Assembly (NCBI RefSeq): GCF_028649595.1
Contig: NZ_JAQSLK010000001.1
Location: 1-64,000, forward strand
DNA length: 64,000 nucleotides
Source of the DNA: Campylobacter magnus
Lineage (GTDB): Bacteria > Campylobacterota > Campylobacteria > Campylobacterales > Campylobacteraceae
Direction: 5' to 3'
Numbering within the stretch: position 1 is the stretch's first letter; every line of letters starts with the position of its first letter. This document shows positions 9,368 to 19,472 of this stretch, in pieces. The translations under genes and the position numbers were made by a program. A model generated the notes under the pieces. The model made no database searches. It was not told the origin of the DNA and saw only the letters and a program-made list of their open reading frames with translations.

Positions 9368-9490
9368 TTATCTCTCCTTGTGGATATTTAGCTCTTTGCC
9401 ATAGCAAAGGGCAAGGATTTTTGTCTTTAGAATTCTAGACCTGCGCCTTTAAATTCCAAAAAACAAGCGCGGATTTTAGCTAAAATATAC

Positions 9491-10480
9491 TTAATGTTTG
9501 CTGTGTTTTGCGATAATGCTTGAGAGTTTTAGCAATTCTGAGCGTAAAAAAAGCTCTTTATCCATGAAATTTTTTGGCTTTTTAAGCTCATAATCACAAG
9601 CATTTAAATGCGCAAAAATATCATAAAACATAGGCAAAGAAAAGCGGCTTGCCTGCGCTTTTAGCTCAGTTTCTACATGTGCTGGCAGTGCGTAGCCTAG
9701 GAATTCTTGAAGCTTTGCGTTAGGTTTTAGTTTTAGCCCTAAGTGGACAAGAAAAAGGCGGTGAAATGATTTATAAAGCGCAGCTAAAAAAACGCTTTCT
9801 TCTATGCTATTTGCATCAAAATACTGCGCAATTTTTGCGCTTGCATCGTGGCTTTTTAAAAGCGTGTTAAAAAGTGTATCAAAGCTAATGGCATTTAGAC
9901 TTGAGACTAGTTTTGCGATTAGTTCGTCATTTAATTCTAGCCCTGAAATAGCAATGCGGTTTAGCTCTGAGGTAGCAAGATATACATTTTCATTATGAAT
10001 ATGATAAATGCGTAGTAAAAGCGCAGGATTTGCGTTTGTAATGCCTAGTTTTTTTGCGTGATTTAGCAGGATTTCGCTAGCTTCGCTGTCGTTTTTTGGC
10101 ACAAAAAAGCGAGCAAAATTAGCACCAAAAACCTTTGCTTGTTCTGCTACATTTTTTTGCACTCCATCGTGAAGCTCATAAACAAAAATCGCAGAGCTAT
10201 TAGCAAGGCTAACAAGGGCTTTTAGCTCTTTTAACTGGATTTTTTTATCAGTTTTGATGTGTAAAATGCTTACATCGCCAAAAAGCGAGTTTTGCTCAAT
10301 CTGCGATTTTGCTCTATTAAAATCATACTCATCAAAGCTAAGTGTGAGTTTATCCCCATTAAAGCGTGAGAGATATTCTTTGGCATAAAGCTCTATTTGA
10401 TAGCTATCATCTCCATAAAACATAAAAAAATAGGGTATATTCTTACCCTTTAGTATAAAATCTAGATCTTTTTTATACAT
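9491..10480 (-). CDS. holA: DNA polymerase III, delta subunit
   Basis: The clamp-loader subunit that opens the sliding clamp. 329 residues; the N-terminal region GKNIPYFFMFYGDDSYQIELYAKE and the helical collar at the C-terminus (SLPMFYDIFAHLNACDYELK) fit the divergent HolA family, which is weakly conserved. It overlaps the 3' end of rnr by 8 bases, and the HDOD-rnr-holA order suggests one operon. From memory C. jejuni has the same rnr-holA pairing beside ilvC. Confidence 0.85.
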   Translation of the reverse strand: MYKKDLDFILKGKNIPYFFMFYGDDSYQIELYAKEYLSRFNGDKLTLSFDEYDFNRAKSQIEQNSLFGDVSILHIKTDKKIQLKELKALVSLANSSAIFVYELHDGVQKNVAEQAKVFGANFARFFVPKNDSEASEILLNHAKKLGITNANPALLLRIYHIHNENVYLATSELNRIAISGLELNDELIAKLVSSLNAISFDTLFNTLLKSHDASAKIAQYFDANSIEESVFLAALYKSFHRLFLVHLGLKLKPNAKLQEFLGYALPAHVETELKAQASRFSLPMFYDIFAHLNACDYELKKPKNFMDKELFLRSELLKLSSIIAKHSKH

Positions 10481-12395
10481 CTAGTTTCTCCACGACTTTG
10501 CCGATGATTTTAGCACTTGCGATATCGCTTGAGATTATGCGTACACGTACTCTTGTAAGCAGTGGGCAAGTGAAGTTTGGCAGGATTATCCTAGCGCCTT
10601 TTAGCTCATCATCAAGCCTAGCAATAAGTGGCTCACTAATCTCACTAATGTAGCAAATAAATTCCTTGCCGATGTTTTGCTCTGCCCATCTAGCAAACTT
10701 TCTATCCATAAAATCAAAGGCTACTTTATCAGCTTCTCTTTCTTTTATATTTAGCTCCTCGCAAGTAGCTTCAATGCCCTCTAACAAATAATTATAGAGC
10801 TTATCGTCTTTTGCTAACTGCGCTTTTAAAAGGCGGTGTAAAGTAAGGTCGCTATAACGCCTAATAGGGCTAGTAAAATGCGTATAAGTCTCAAACCCCA
10901 GCCCAAAATGCCCACTGCTAGTGTGCGAGTACTCGGCTCTTTTTTGCGCTTTTATTATTAGTTTATCAGCATCTTCTCTTATGCCTAGTTCATTTGCTTT
11001 GCTTTGGATTTTGGCTATCATCAAAGCAAAGTCACTCTCATACTGTGCTTCTATGCCAAGGGTAGCTAAATTATCAAGTAAGAAATTTATTTTTTTTATA
11101 TCAGCTGGGGCGTGGTTGCGAAATATGCCTTTGCTTATCATTTTTGCAGCGGCTTTGTTTGCTAGAAGCATACAGTCCTCTATCAAAGCATGGCTTGGCG
11201 TCTCGCTCTCAAAATGCGTGCTAGCTATGAGCCCATCATCATTAAGGCTCATTTTTAGCTCTTTTGAGCGAAAATCAAAGCCCTTTTTTAATCTAATTTG
11301 TTTTAGTTTTTGCGTGATTTTGTGTAGTGGCAAAAGCCAATCTAGAATTCCTTGTTCGCAGCCGCTTTTATTTTCTAAAATTTTATCTACTTCATTATAA
11401 GTAAAACGCTTTTTGCTTTTTATAATCGCAGAAAAAAGCTCTTCTTTTTTTACGCTTAGATCGTCATTTAAGCTAATTTTAAAAGTAAATGCTAATCGTG
11501 GCTCATCAGGCCTTAGCGAACAAATATTTTCGCTTAGAGTTCGTGGCAACATAGGCACACTTTTGTGTGGAAAATATATAGAAAAACAGCGGTTTTTTGC
11601 TTCTTTATCAGTAGCACTAAACGCACTTACATACTCGCTAACATCAGCTATTGCTACATAAAGTTCGTTTTTGCTAGTATCGTAGTAAATAGCATCATCA
11701 AAGTCTTTTGCATCATCAGGGTCAATGGTGCAAAATGGCAAATGCTGCAAATCCACTCGCTCTTTATACATGCTAGGATCTACCGTATCTCCCCACGCTC
11801 TTGCCTCATCCTCGCAGGCTGGGGTAAACTCATCTTTTTTATTATATATAGCAAGGGAGATTTTCTCATCTATATTTGGATCAGTTATTAGCCCTAGAAC
11901 TTCGGTTATTTCATTATTTGCGTTATTTATTTTTAGCAGAGTGCCAAGGGGCAAGGCTTTTAGGGATTTTTGGCTAGCTTTTAGAGCTAGACTAAGACCA
12001 TTTTGGATATTTACGCCTAGAACTGCCTCGCCAAAGCGTTTTAGATATACTAGGCTAGTTTCATTTGCAGGTTCTAGCACGGCTAGGATTTTTGCGCTTT
12101 GGCGAGATTTTTTATTTGAGAGCAGATGAGCCACCACTATATCGCCAAGGTGCGCACCACCAAGATTTTTGCTCTCAACTACGATATCACGCATGGGCTT
12201 GTCGCTAAATACTTCTATAAAGCCCACGCCCATTGCGTTTATATCAAGGCGACCTGTTATAAAACCATTGTTTAGATATGCTTTGCCTTTGTGAAAGCTA
12301 ATTGCTTTTAGGAATTCTAGAATTCTTAGGGCTTCTTTACATTTAGCATTTGGGTTACTAGCCCCACGACTAAGCGTTTCTAAAAAATATCTCAC
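10473..12395 (-). CDS. rnr: Ribonuclease R / VacB-type 3'-5' exoribonuclease
   Basis: Degrades structured RNA processively from the 3' end. 640 residues: short N-terminal cold-shock region, then the RNB catalytic domain with TIDPDDAKDFDDAIYYD (metal-binding aspartates) and the HFTSPIRRYSDLTLHRLL motif, and a C-terminal S1-like region. It is shorter than E. coli RNase R, as usual in this phylum. Two palindrome units are translated in it: ALRILEFLKAI at residues ~24-34 and GILDWL in the middle. Start ATG overlaps the HDOD stop codon (ATGA). Confidence 0.9.
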   Translation of the reverse strand: MRYFLETLSRGASNPNAKCKEALRILEFLKAISFHKGKAYLNNGFITGRLDINAMGVGFIEVFSDKPMRDIVVESKNLGGAHLGDIVVAHLLSNKKSRQSAKILAVLEPANETSLVYLKRFGEAVLGVNIQNGLSLALKASQKSLKALPLGTLLKINNANNEITEVLGLITDPNIDEKISLAIYNKKDEFTPACEDEARAWGDTVDPSMYKERVDLQHLPFCTIDPDDAKDFDDAIYYDTSKNELYVAIADVSEYVSAFSATDKEAKNRCFSIYFPHKSVPMLPRTLSENICSLRPDEPRLAFTFKISLNDDLSVKKEELFSAIIKSKKRFTYNEVDKILENKSGCEQGILDWLLPLHKITQKLKQIRLKKGFDFRSKELKMSLNDDGLIASTHFESETPSHALIEDCMLLANKAAAKMISKGIFRNHAPADIKKINFLLDNLATLGIEAQYESDFALMIAKIQSKANELGIREDADKLIIKAQKRAEYSHTSSGHFGLGFETYTHFTSPIRRYSDLTLHRLLKAQLAKDDKLYNYLLEGIEATCEELNIKEREADKVAFDFMDRKFARWAEQNIGKEFICYISEISEPLIARLDDELKGARIILPNFTCPLLTRVRVRIISSDIASAKIIGKVVEKLDV

Positions 12396-13204
12396 ACGCC
12401 TACTTTTTCTAATGCTTGATTAAAGGCGCTTTCATTTAGTCCAGCAGTTTTTAGATTTGCTTTAGCAGCAGCTACGCCTTCTTCGCTAAATTTTGAAAAT
12501 ACATTAACTGCGTTTTTAACTACATTTAGCACTGCTGAGTAGTCTCTTATCTCAGTTGGGGCATCAGCAAAGTCATTTATGTGTAAAATGCTCTCAACCA
12601 CTTTATACTCAAAGTTCCATTGCTCCAAAATTTTAGCTGCTACTTCCTCGCTATCTACGCCAACTAGCGATATTTCAAGCTCGCTTAGCTCTTTTAGACT
12701 TTTAATTTCATCAAAGGCTTTTTTAAACTCATCTGCTTTGCCACTCTCTATTAGCTCTTTTGAGATGATGATTTTACCAACTTCCATAAGAAAGCTCGCT
12801 GGCGAAATTACATTTAAAAACTCTCCGCCAAGCTTTTTGCACCAATCAAACGCTAGAGCATTTTGCGTGCTTACTATATCTAAAAACTGCTCAGAGTTTA
12901 GACTATATGGACCAAGGTCGATTTTAAAGTTTTGTTTAATAGCACCATATAGCGCAAAACCACGAATTGTCGCCATGCCAAATAGATTTACAGCTTGATT
13001 TATCTCTGTAATCTCGCGTGAAAAGCCATAAAGTGGGCTGTTTGCTGAGTGTAGGATATTTGCTGTTAGCATAGGGTCTTTTTTGATGACATCTACTAGT
13101 TCGCCGATTGTTGCGTTTTCATCACGGCAAATTTGCTGGATTTTAATCACAGTATCATCAAGTGGCGGTAGAGTTTTTATGCTTTTATAGATTGAATCAT
13201 TCAT
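12392..13204 (-). CDS. HDOD-domain signalling protein
   Basis: A 270-residue soluble protein made of one HDOD domain. The LPPLDDTVIKIQQICRDENATIGELVDVIKKDP region with LTANILHSANSPLYG is the characteristic segment. HDOD proteins are HD-like but lack hydrolase residues and act as scaffolds in chemotaxis, motility or stress signalling; the target here is unknown. It is first in a probable operon with rnr and holA, divergent from ilvC across about 128 bases. Confidence 0.85.
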   Translation of the reverse strand: MNDSIYKSIKTLPPLDDTVIKIQQICRDENATIGELVDVIKKDPMLTANILHSANSPLYGFSREITEINQAVNLFGMATIRGFALYGAIKQNFKIDLGPYSLNSEQFLDIVSTQNALAFDWCKKLGGEFLNVISPASFLMEVGKIIISKELIESGKADEFKKAFDEIKSLKELSELEISLVGVDSEEVAAKILEQWNFEYKVVESILHINDFADAPTEIRDYSAVLNVVKNAVNVFSKFSEEGVAAAKANLKTAGLNESAFNQALEKVGV

Positions 13205-13245
13205 AGCTTTGCCTTTTAGAAAAATAAATTGCGCAATTATAATAA

Positions 13246-14355
<1,110 letters not shown>

Positions 14356-14366
14356 GAGTTTTTCTT

Positions 14367-15593
14367 TTGAGTCCAAAAATAAAAGGGGCGGGTAAAACCG
14401 CCTCAAAATCTAAGCCAAAGAATTCTAGCAGGAATTCTAGTTTAAATTCTAGTAGGAATTCTAGTTTGAATTCTAAAAAAAGATCTTTTAATATAACAAG
14501 AGCTTTTTTGGCTGTTTTTGTGCTAGTTATGTTAGCGTGGTTAGCTGCTCTTATGATGATAAAAGAAGAACCACAAGCAAAAAAAGCAAACCTAGCCCAA
14601 AATAATAACACACAAAAAATCCACGAACTACTAGAGAGTAAAAAGAAAAAAAGCTCTGTTTTAGACGAGCAAAACAGCAGCCAAAAAATAAGCAAAGACA
14701 ATAAGATTGCTAATATCTACGAAGAAATCAGCGATGAAAAACTTAAGGAATTCTCTAAAAAACTACAAGAACAAAAAGAAGAGTTTATCGCTAAAACTGT
14801 AATAGAGCAAAATATAAGCGAACAAAACGCCAGTAAAGAGCAAAGCACTTTTGAAAAAACAGCCGAGCAAGCACCGAAATACAGCTACAGCGCAAACTCT
14901 CACTCCAAGCTAAAATCTCACAAAGCCCCAAACGGGGGACCAAAACTAGCTATCATAATGGATGATATAAGCACAAATGCACAAGCAAGCGAGCTAAAAA
15001 AGCTTAGCATAAAAGTAACGCCTAGCATTTTTCCGCCTGAGAAACAGCATCCAAAAACCGCCGAGCTAGCAAAGGAATTTTCTGTTTATATGGTGCATTT
15101 GCCCCTGCAGGCTCTAAACTACACAAACGAAAAAGCAAATACTTTGCGCACTGGCGATAGCAAAGAAAAAATCTCCCAGCGCATAAAGGATATAAAAAAC
15201 GACTTTAAAGGCGTAAAATACATAAATAATCACACCGGCTCAGGCTTTACTAGTGATTTTAAAAGCACGCTAGCATTGCTTGATGAGCTAAAAAATAGTG
15301 AAATTTACTTCATTGACAGCCTTACAACAAACAAAAGCACTGTGCTTGATGCTAGCAAGAAACTAGGGCTAAAATATGCTTATAGAGATGTTTTTTTAGA
15401 TAACGAACAAAATGTAAGCAAAATCCTAAAAATGATAAATAACGCAGTTGCGGTGGCAAAAAAAGATGGCGTGGCAATTGCGATTTGTCATCCTTACAAA
15501 AGCACTTTTGAAGCTCTCAAAATCGCACAAAAAGACGCATTTAAGGGCGTTGAAGTAGTGTATGTGGATAAAATCTATGAGTACTACAAATAA
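14367..15593 (+). CDS. Divergent polysaccharide deacetylase family protein (YibQ/DUF610-like) with repeat-encoded N-terminus
   Basis: Starts at a TTG 11 bases after ilvC with AAGAG upstream. Residues ~18-36 (NSSRNSSLN repeated) are encoded by four palindrome half-units. A transmembrane helix follows (ITRAFLAVFVLVMLAWLAALMMI), then a Lys/Glu/Gln-rich linker of ~110 residues. The NodB-like fold starts at LAIIMDDIS and includes YMVHLPLQALN and NHTGSGFTSD. Members are periplasmic and poorly characterised; the reaction is unknown. The next gene (dprA) starts inside its last codons. Confidence 0.75.
   Translation: MSPKIKGAGKTASKSKPKNSSRNSSLNSSRNSSLNSKKRSFNITRAFLAVFVLVMLAWLAALMMIKEEPQAKKANLAQNNNTQKIHELLESKKKKSSVLDEQNSSQKISKDNKIANIYEEISDEKLKEFSKKLQEQKEEFIAKTVIEQNISEQNASKEQSTFEKTAEQAPKYSYSANSHSKLKSHKAPNGGPKLAIIMDDISTNAQASELKKLSIKVTPSIFPPEKQHPKTAELAKEFSVYMVHLPLQALNYTNEKANTLRTGDSKEKISQRIKDIKNDFKGVKYINNHTGSGFTSDFKSTLALLDELKNSEIYFIDSLTTNKSTVLDASKKLGLKYAYRDVFLDNEQNVSKILKMINNAVAVAKKDGVAIAICHPYKSTFEALKIAQKDAFKGVEVVYVDKIYEYYK
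14420..14475 (+). repeat. Palindrome half-units translated in frame (NSS R/L)
   Basis: Four GGAATTCTAG-type units lie inside the 5' part of the YibQ-like gene. Read in this frame they give NSS followed by R or L, producing a Ser/Asn-rich cytoplasmic stretch before the membrane anchor. The array looks the same as those between genes, so it appears to have invaded or expanded into coding sequence. Confidence 0.85.
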
Positions 15594-16464
15594 TCTAGAA
15601 TTCCCTAATTCTAATCTAGAATTCCAAGATAAAAATCTAGAATTCCAAGATGAAAATCTAGAATTCTCAGCCAAACTAGAACTAAAGGGGCAAATAGCAA
15701 AAAAGCTTTTGCGTCTTAAAAAACCGCCAAAAGAGCTGTTTTTCAAAGGCGATACTAGTCTTTTAAGCTGTCCTATTGTAGCAATTGTAGGCTCTCGCAA
15801 ATGCTCAAAATACACGCAAAACTTGATTTTAAATCTCTCAACCACGCTTAAAAAGCACGGAGTTGTAGTAATCAGCGGTGGGGCAATAGGCGCTGATATT
15901 TTTGCTCACGAAGGCGCCTTACCACGCACTATAGGCGTGTTTGCAAATAGCCTTGATATGATTTATCCAGCCCAAAACGAAGGCATAATAAAGCAGATTT
16001 ATAAGCGCGGTCTTGCTTTAAGCGAGTTTGCTAGTTCGCATGCGCCAAGAAGCTATGATTTTTTAGCCAGAAACCGCATAGTAGTGGGACTTAGTGATGC
16101 TGTAGTAATAGCCCAAGCTGATATAAAATCAGGCTCAATGTCTAGCGCAAACTACGCAAAAAGCGCAGGAATTCCCCTTTTTGGCTTGCCTCAGCGCAAG
16201 GGTGAGAGCAATGGGACAAATATACTTATAGCAAAAGGCGATATGAAGCTTTTAGATGATTTTGAGAGCTTTGCGCTGTCTTTTGGCGCTGAGCTTTTTG
16301 TGAGTTTAAGTGAGCAAAAGAGCAGAAAGGGTGATGAAATTCTAGAATTCCTTAGCGCAAATAATGATTTTAACGCAGCCTACGCACGCTTTGGCGACAA
16401 GCTTTTTGAGTATGAGATTGAAGGGCTTGTAGCAATTGATGGGGCTTTTGTGAGGGTGCTGTGA
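15577..16464 (+). CDS. dprA: DNA processing protein DprA (Smf)
   Basis: Protects incoming single strands and loads RecA during natural transformation. About 295 residues. The Rossmann-like core shows VAIVGSRKCSKYTQ, VVISGGAIGADIFAHEGAL and LSEFASSHAPRSYDFLARNRI, all typical of DprA; a short winged-helix region ends the protein. The start is the ATG at 15577, overlapping the upstream gene by 17 bases; 15562 is less likely. Residues ~6-30 are repeat-encoded (NLEF four times). Overlaps ruvX by 4 bases. Confidence 0.9.
   Translation: MSTTNNLEFPNSNLEFQDKNLEFQDENLEFSAKLELKGQIAKKLLRLKKPPKELFFKGDTSLLSCPIVAIVGSRKCSKYTQNLILNLSTTLKKHGVVVISGGAIGADIFAHEGALPRTIGVFANSLDMIYPAQNEGIIKQIYKRGLALSEFASSHAPRSYDFLARNRIVVGLSDAVVIAQADIKSGSMSSANYAKSAGIPLFGLPQRKGESNGTNILIAKGDMKLLDDFESFALSFGAELFVSLSEQKSRKGDEILEFLSANNDFNAAYARFGDKLFEYEIEGLVAIDGAFVRVL
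15593..15667 (+). repeat. Palindrome units translated in frame (NLEF) at the dprA N-terminus
   Basis: Four AATCTAGAATTC units lie just inside dprA and are read as NLEF, separated by PNS, QDK and QDE. This is the second open frame of the palindrome; the upstream gene uses the other (NS-R/L). Two adjacent genes thus carry arrays at their N-termini in different reading frames. Confidence 0.85.
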
Positions 16465-16853
16465 TAATCGCTCTTGATATAGGCTTAAAGCGCATTGGCG
16501 TTGCTATTTGCCCTGATAAAAAGACTATTTTGCCTAGCACGGCGATTTTGCGAAAAAATCGCAATCAAGCAGCAAGAGATACTAGCCAAATGCTAAAAGA
16601 AAAAAACGCAAGCACGCTTGTTGTAGGTGTGCCGCTTGGTGGGGCTAGCGAGGATGAGATGAGACGCAGGATAGAGCATTTTTGCAGCTTACTTGATACG
16701 GATTTAGAGCCGGTTTTTGTAGATGAGAGCTTTTCTAGCGTGGAAGCTAGCAAGCTTTTGGCTGGGGGATACTCAAAAAGCCGTGATGGCAAGCTTGATA
16801 GCCTCTCAGCTTGCGAAATTTTAAGGCGGTATTTGTGTTTAAAGAGTATTTAA
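16461..16853 (+). CDS. ruvX: Putative Holliday junction resolvase / pre-16S rRNA nuclease YqgF
   Basis: An RNase H-fold nuclease of 130 residues. IIALDIGLKRIGVAICPDKK holds the first catalytic Asp, VVGVPLGGASEDEM the glycine-rich turn, and FVDESFSS the second acidic pair. In other bacteria YqgF matures the 16S rRNA 5' end; a resolvase activity has also been reported. Starts with GTG overlapping the dprA stop (GTGA). Next gene begins inside it. Confidence 0.92.
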   Translation: MIIALDIGLKRIGVAICPDKKTILPSTAILRKNRNQAARDTSQMLKEKNASTLVVGVPLGGASEDEMRRRIEHFCSLLDTDLEPVFVDESFSSVEASKLLAGGYSKSRDGKLDSLSACEILRRYLCLKSI

Positions 16854-17710
16854 AAGAGCTTTTAGGCAGCGATTTTGAGAGTGTTTGGGCTAGTTTTTTT
16901 GCGCCAAAAAAATCTGGCTTTTTTATCACTGACAAAAGCGCAAAAAAGCGAGTGTTAGAGCAATTTAAGGGCGCAAAAGAGCTGTTTGATAACTTTTATA
17001 TTTATGATAATAAAAGCGCACTTAGTCATAGTGAGTTTTTTAGCGCAGGGCAAATATATATCCAAAATCCTAGCTCGTATCTTGCTACCTTGTTTTTAGA
17101 GCTTTGCATGGGTGATGAGTTTTGCGATATGTGTGCAAGCCCAGGCGGTAAGAGCATAGCACTTTTTAGCCGCTTTGCTGGCATTAGCGGGGCTGCTATA
17201 GAGTATGATAAAAGCCGCTTTTTTACCCTCAAGCAAAACCTAGAAAAATACGGACTAAAAGGCATTAGAGCCTATAATAAAGATGCGCGCAGCATTGCAA
17301 AAACCTGCGCAAATCGCTTTGATAAAATCATGCTTGATGCGCCTTGTTCGTCATATTCGCACTTTAATGAGATGTTTAGCGAAAAATCTCCAAAAGAGCT
17401 AAAAGCCATAGCAAAACTTCAAAAAGGGCTTTTAAACGCAGCACTATACGCTTTAAAAGACGGCGCAGAGATGATTTATAGCACTTGTACCTTTTTTAGC
17501 GCTGAAAATGAAGAAGTGATAGAAAATGCGCTGAACTCACGCTTTAAGCTAGAGATTTTGCCACTAGATTTTGAGCAGTTTTTTAGCAGCCAAAATGCTG
17601 CCCCAAAAATTCTGCCACGAAAATACGGCGCGCTTATTTTGCCAGATGAGCTTTATAGTGGATTTTATATTTGTAAGCTAAGAAAAGTTTGCCAAAAAGA
17701 GCAAAATTAA
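16835..17710 (+). CDS. RsmB/NOP2-family SAM-dependent RNA methyltransferase
   Basis: A m5C RNA methyltransferase of about 291 residues. MCASPGGKSIALFSRF is the SAM-binding motif I, KIMLDAPCSSYSH holds the Pro-Cys release cysteine, and IYSTCTFFSAENEEVI holds the catalytic Thr-Cys. GTG at 16835 follows AAGGCGG at good spacing and is preferred to the TTG at 16811. It overlaps ruvX by 19 bases. Whether it targets rRNA or tRNA cannot be told. Confidence 0.9.
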   Translation: MFKEYLKELLGSDFESVWASFFAPKKSGFFITDKSAKKRVLEQFKGAKELFDNFYIYDNKSALSHSEFFSAGQIYIQNPSSYLATLFLELCMGDEFCDMCASPGGKSIALFSRFAGISGAAIEYDKSRFFTLKQNLEKYGLKGIRAYNKDARSIAKTCANRFDKIMLDAPCSSYSHFNEMFSEKSPKELKAIAKLQKGLLNAALYALKDGAEMIYSTCTFFSAENEEVIENALNSRFKLEILPLDFEQFFSSQNAAPKILPRKYGALILPDELYSGFYICKLRKVCQKEQN

Positions 17711-17771
17711 CAAAAATTTTTTTAAAATAAACTAGAATTTCTAGCACAGAATTCCTAGCAAAGGAGAGAAA

Positions 17772-18005
17772 ATGAGATATTTTTTGATACTAGCGATGTT
17801 TTTTGCCTTAGCGCAGGCTAGGGTTGATGTTAGCATCAGCACGCCAAATGTTTTTATAGACATAGGCGGCGGCGGACACTATTACAAAAGAGGCTACAAA
17901 AATCACCACAGAGATCATTATAGAAATAAAGGTTATTATAAGCGTGGCTATATCCCAAGGCATCATTATAGACCACACCACTACCGCCCTTATTCTAGAT
18001 GGTAA
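17772..18005 (+). CDS. Small exported His/Tyr/Arg-rich protein
   Basis: 77 residues. Residues 1-16 form a signal peptide (MRYFLILAMFFALAQA). A short segment VDVSISTPNVFIDIGGGG follows, then ~45 residues very rich in His, Tyr, Arg and Lys with repeats such as YKRGY and HHYRPHHYRP. Such composition suggests metal or polyanion binding in the periplasm, but no family is recognised. Strong ribosome binding site (AAAGGAGAGAAA). Flanked on both sides by palindrome repeats. Confidence 0.7.
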   Translation: MRYFLILAMFFALAQARVDVSISTPNVFIDIGGGGHYYKRGYKNHHRDHYRNKGYYKRGYIPRHHYRPHHYRPYSRW

Positions 18006-18259
18006 AAGTTTTTTAAAATTTTCTAAGGAATTCTAGAATTCCTTAGTATAAATTTTCTAGGGAATTCTAGCTAGGGAATTCTAAAAATTCTTTAGTCCAA
18101 ATTTTCTAAGAAATTCTCTACGGAATTCTACGGAATTCCAAAATTCCCTAGTATAAATTTTCTAAAATTCTCTAAGGAATTCCAAAATTCCTTAGTCCAA
18201 ATTTTCTATGGAATTCTAGGGAATTCTAGCTAGGGAATTCTAGAATTCCCTAGCCGCCC
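18006..18259. repeat. Dense palindrome array
   Basis: A 254-base non-coding array between the convergent small secreted protein and cinA. Units alternate with the word TATAAATTTTCTA or TCCAAATTTTCTA, giving a higher-order period of ~55-75 bases at least three times. No ORF or terminator was seen. Confidence 0.8.
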
Positions 18260-19351
18260 TCACTCTACAATCTCATCCCAAAAGCTCTCTAATAGCAGTG
18301 AGTAAGCCCTAAGCGCAGATTGTTCTCTTATATAATCTCTATCTCCGCTAAAATGACACTCTCTAACCTCGCAGTGCTCGTCATTTGCCACTGCTATATA
18401 CACTAGTCCTACTGGCTTTTCTCTACTTCCTCCGCCAGGTCCAGCAATACCGCTAATTGCTATAGCAAAATCAGCCCCTGACATATTTAAAGCCCCTTTT
18501 GCCATTTGCTCTACGCACTGAGAGCTAACGGCACCTTTTGTCTCTAGCACGGCCTCATCCACGCCTAGCCAGACATTTTTGATGTGATTTGAGTAGGTTA
18601 CAAGAGAGCCTGAAAACACCTCGCTAGCGCCAGCTATAGAGCCTAATTTAGCAGCTACAAGCCCGGCTGTGCAACTCTCAGCAAAGCTTAGATTTAGCCC
18701 CTTAGCTTTTAGGCTTGAAACTATGAATTCTGCTATATTATCGCCTTTTATGAAGTGCTTTTTAAGCCGTTCATTTACGCTTGCTAAAAACTCGTCAATT
18801 TGACCAAATTTTTGATTTGTCGCACGCACCAAAACAAGCTCAGGCAAGATTTGGCTAGTAAAAATATTTACATTAAAACTATCAGCAAGAGAGGCTAGCA
18901 AGCTAAGAGCGTCATCTTTATTTACAGCATTTAGCATGAAGTTTTCTGTGCGAGTGGTATTTTCTAGCAAGAATACAGGCAAAGCCTTATTAGGACAAGC
19001 TTTTAAGAGATTTATTTTAGCATCTAAGATTTCAGCCACAAAAGAGTTTTCTACAAAAAGCTCAGTTCTGCTTGGCATTAAAGTATCGTTTTTTAGCTCA
19101 AGTGAGTCGCTACTTAGAGTACAAAGAATTTTTGAGATTGTATAAAAGTTGCTTTCATTTGCGATAATGGTAAGATAATCATAGTTTTTGGCTAAATTTT
19201 CTATCTTAAAAGGCAGTTCTTTGTCGCTATTGCCGATGTAAGAAATAAGCGGCGTGTGTGTAAAATGCTCTTTAAAACGCTTTAAAATATAGTCCATAAA
19301 AGGCTCATTTATGTGAATTTCTTCTCCAACGATGATTAAAATATGTCTCAA
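18260..19351 (-). CDS. cinA: CinA-family protein with C-terminal nicotinamide-nucleotide amidase domain
   Basis: 363 residues. The C-terminal ~165 residues are a full CinA amidase domain: LNLSFAESCTAGLVAAKLGSIAGAS, FSGSLVTYSN, and SGIAGPGGGSREKPVGLVYIA. It deamidates NMN to nicotinate mononucleotide. The N-terminal half corresponds in position to the COG1058 domain but is strongly diverged, keeping only IIVGEEIHIN at the start, so the N-terminal pyrophosphatase activity may be absent. A short divergent promoter region separates it from ileS. Confidence 0.85.
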   Translation of the reverse strand: MRHILIIVGEEIHINEPFMDYILKRFKEHFTHTPLISYIGNSDKELPFKIENLAKNYDYLTIIANESNFYTISKILCTLSSDSLELKNDTLMPSRTELFVENSFVAEILDAKINLLKACPNKALPVFLLENTTRTENFMLNAVNKDDALSLLASLADSFNVNIFTSQILPELVLVRATNQKFGQIDEFLASVNERLKKHFIKGDNIAEFIVSSLKAKGLNLSFAESCTAGLVAAKLGSIAGASEVFSGSLVTYSNHIKNVWLGVDEAVLETKGAVSSQCVEQMAKGALNMSGADFAIAISGIAGPGGGSREKPVGLVYIAVANDEHCEVRECHFSGDRDYIREQSALRAYSLLLESFWDEIVE

Positions 19352-19434
19352 GCTTTACCTTTAAAAATCTAGAATTCCTAGAAAAATTTTTCATTATTCT
19401 AGCAAAATAAAAGTTATTTTTATGTAATTTTTGC

Positions 19435-19440
19435 TAAAAT
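19435..19440 (+). promoter_or_regulatory. -10 box of the ileS operon
   Basis: GCTAAAATTGCC supplies a TAAAAT 33 bases before the ileS ATG, followed by AAAAAAGG as ribosome binding site. Confidence 0.45.
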
Positions 19441-19472
19441 TGCCGAATTTTTATACAAAAAAGGCTTATTTT

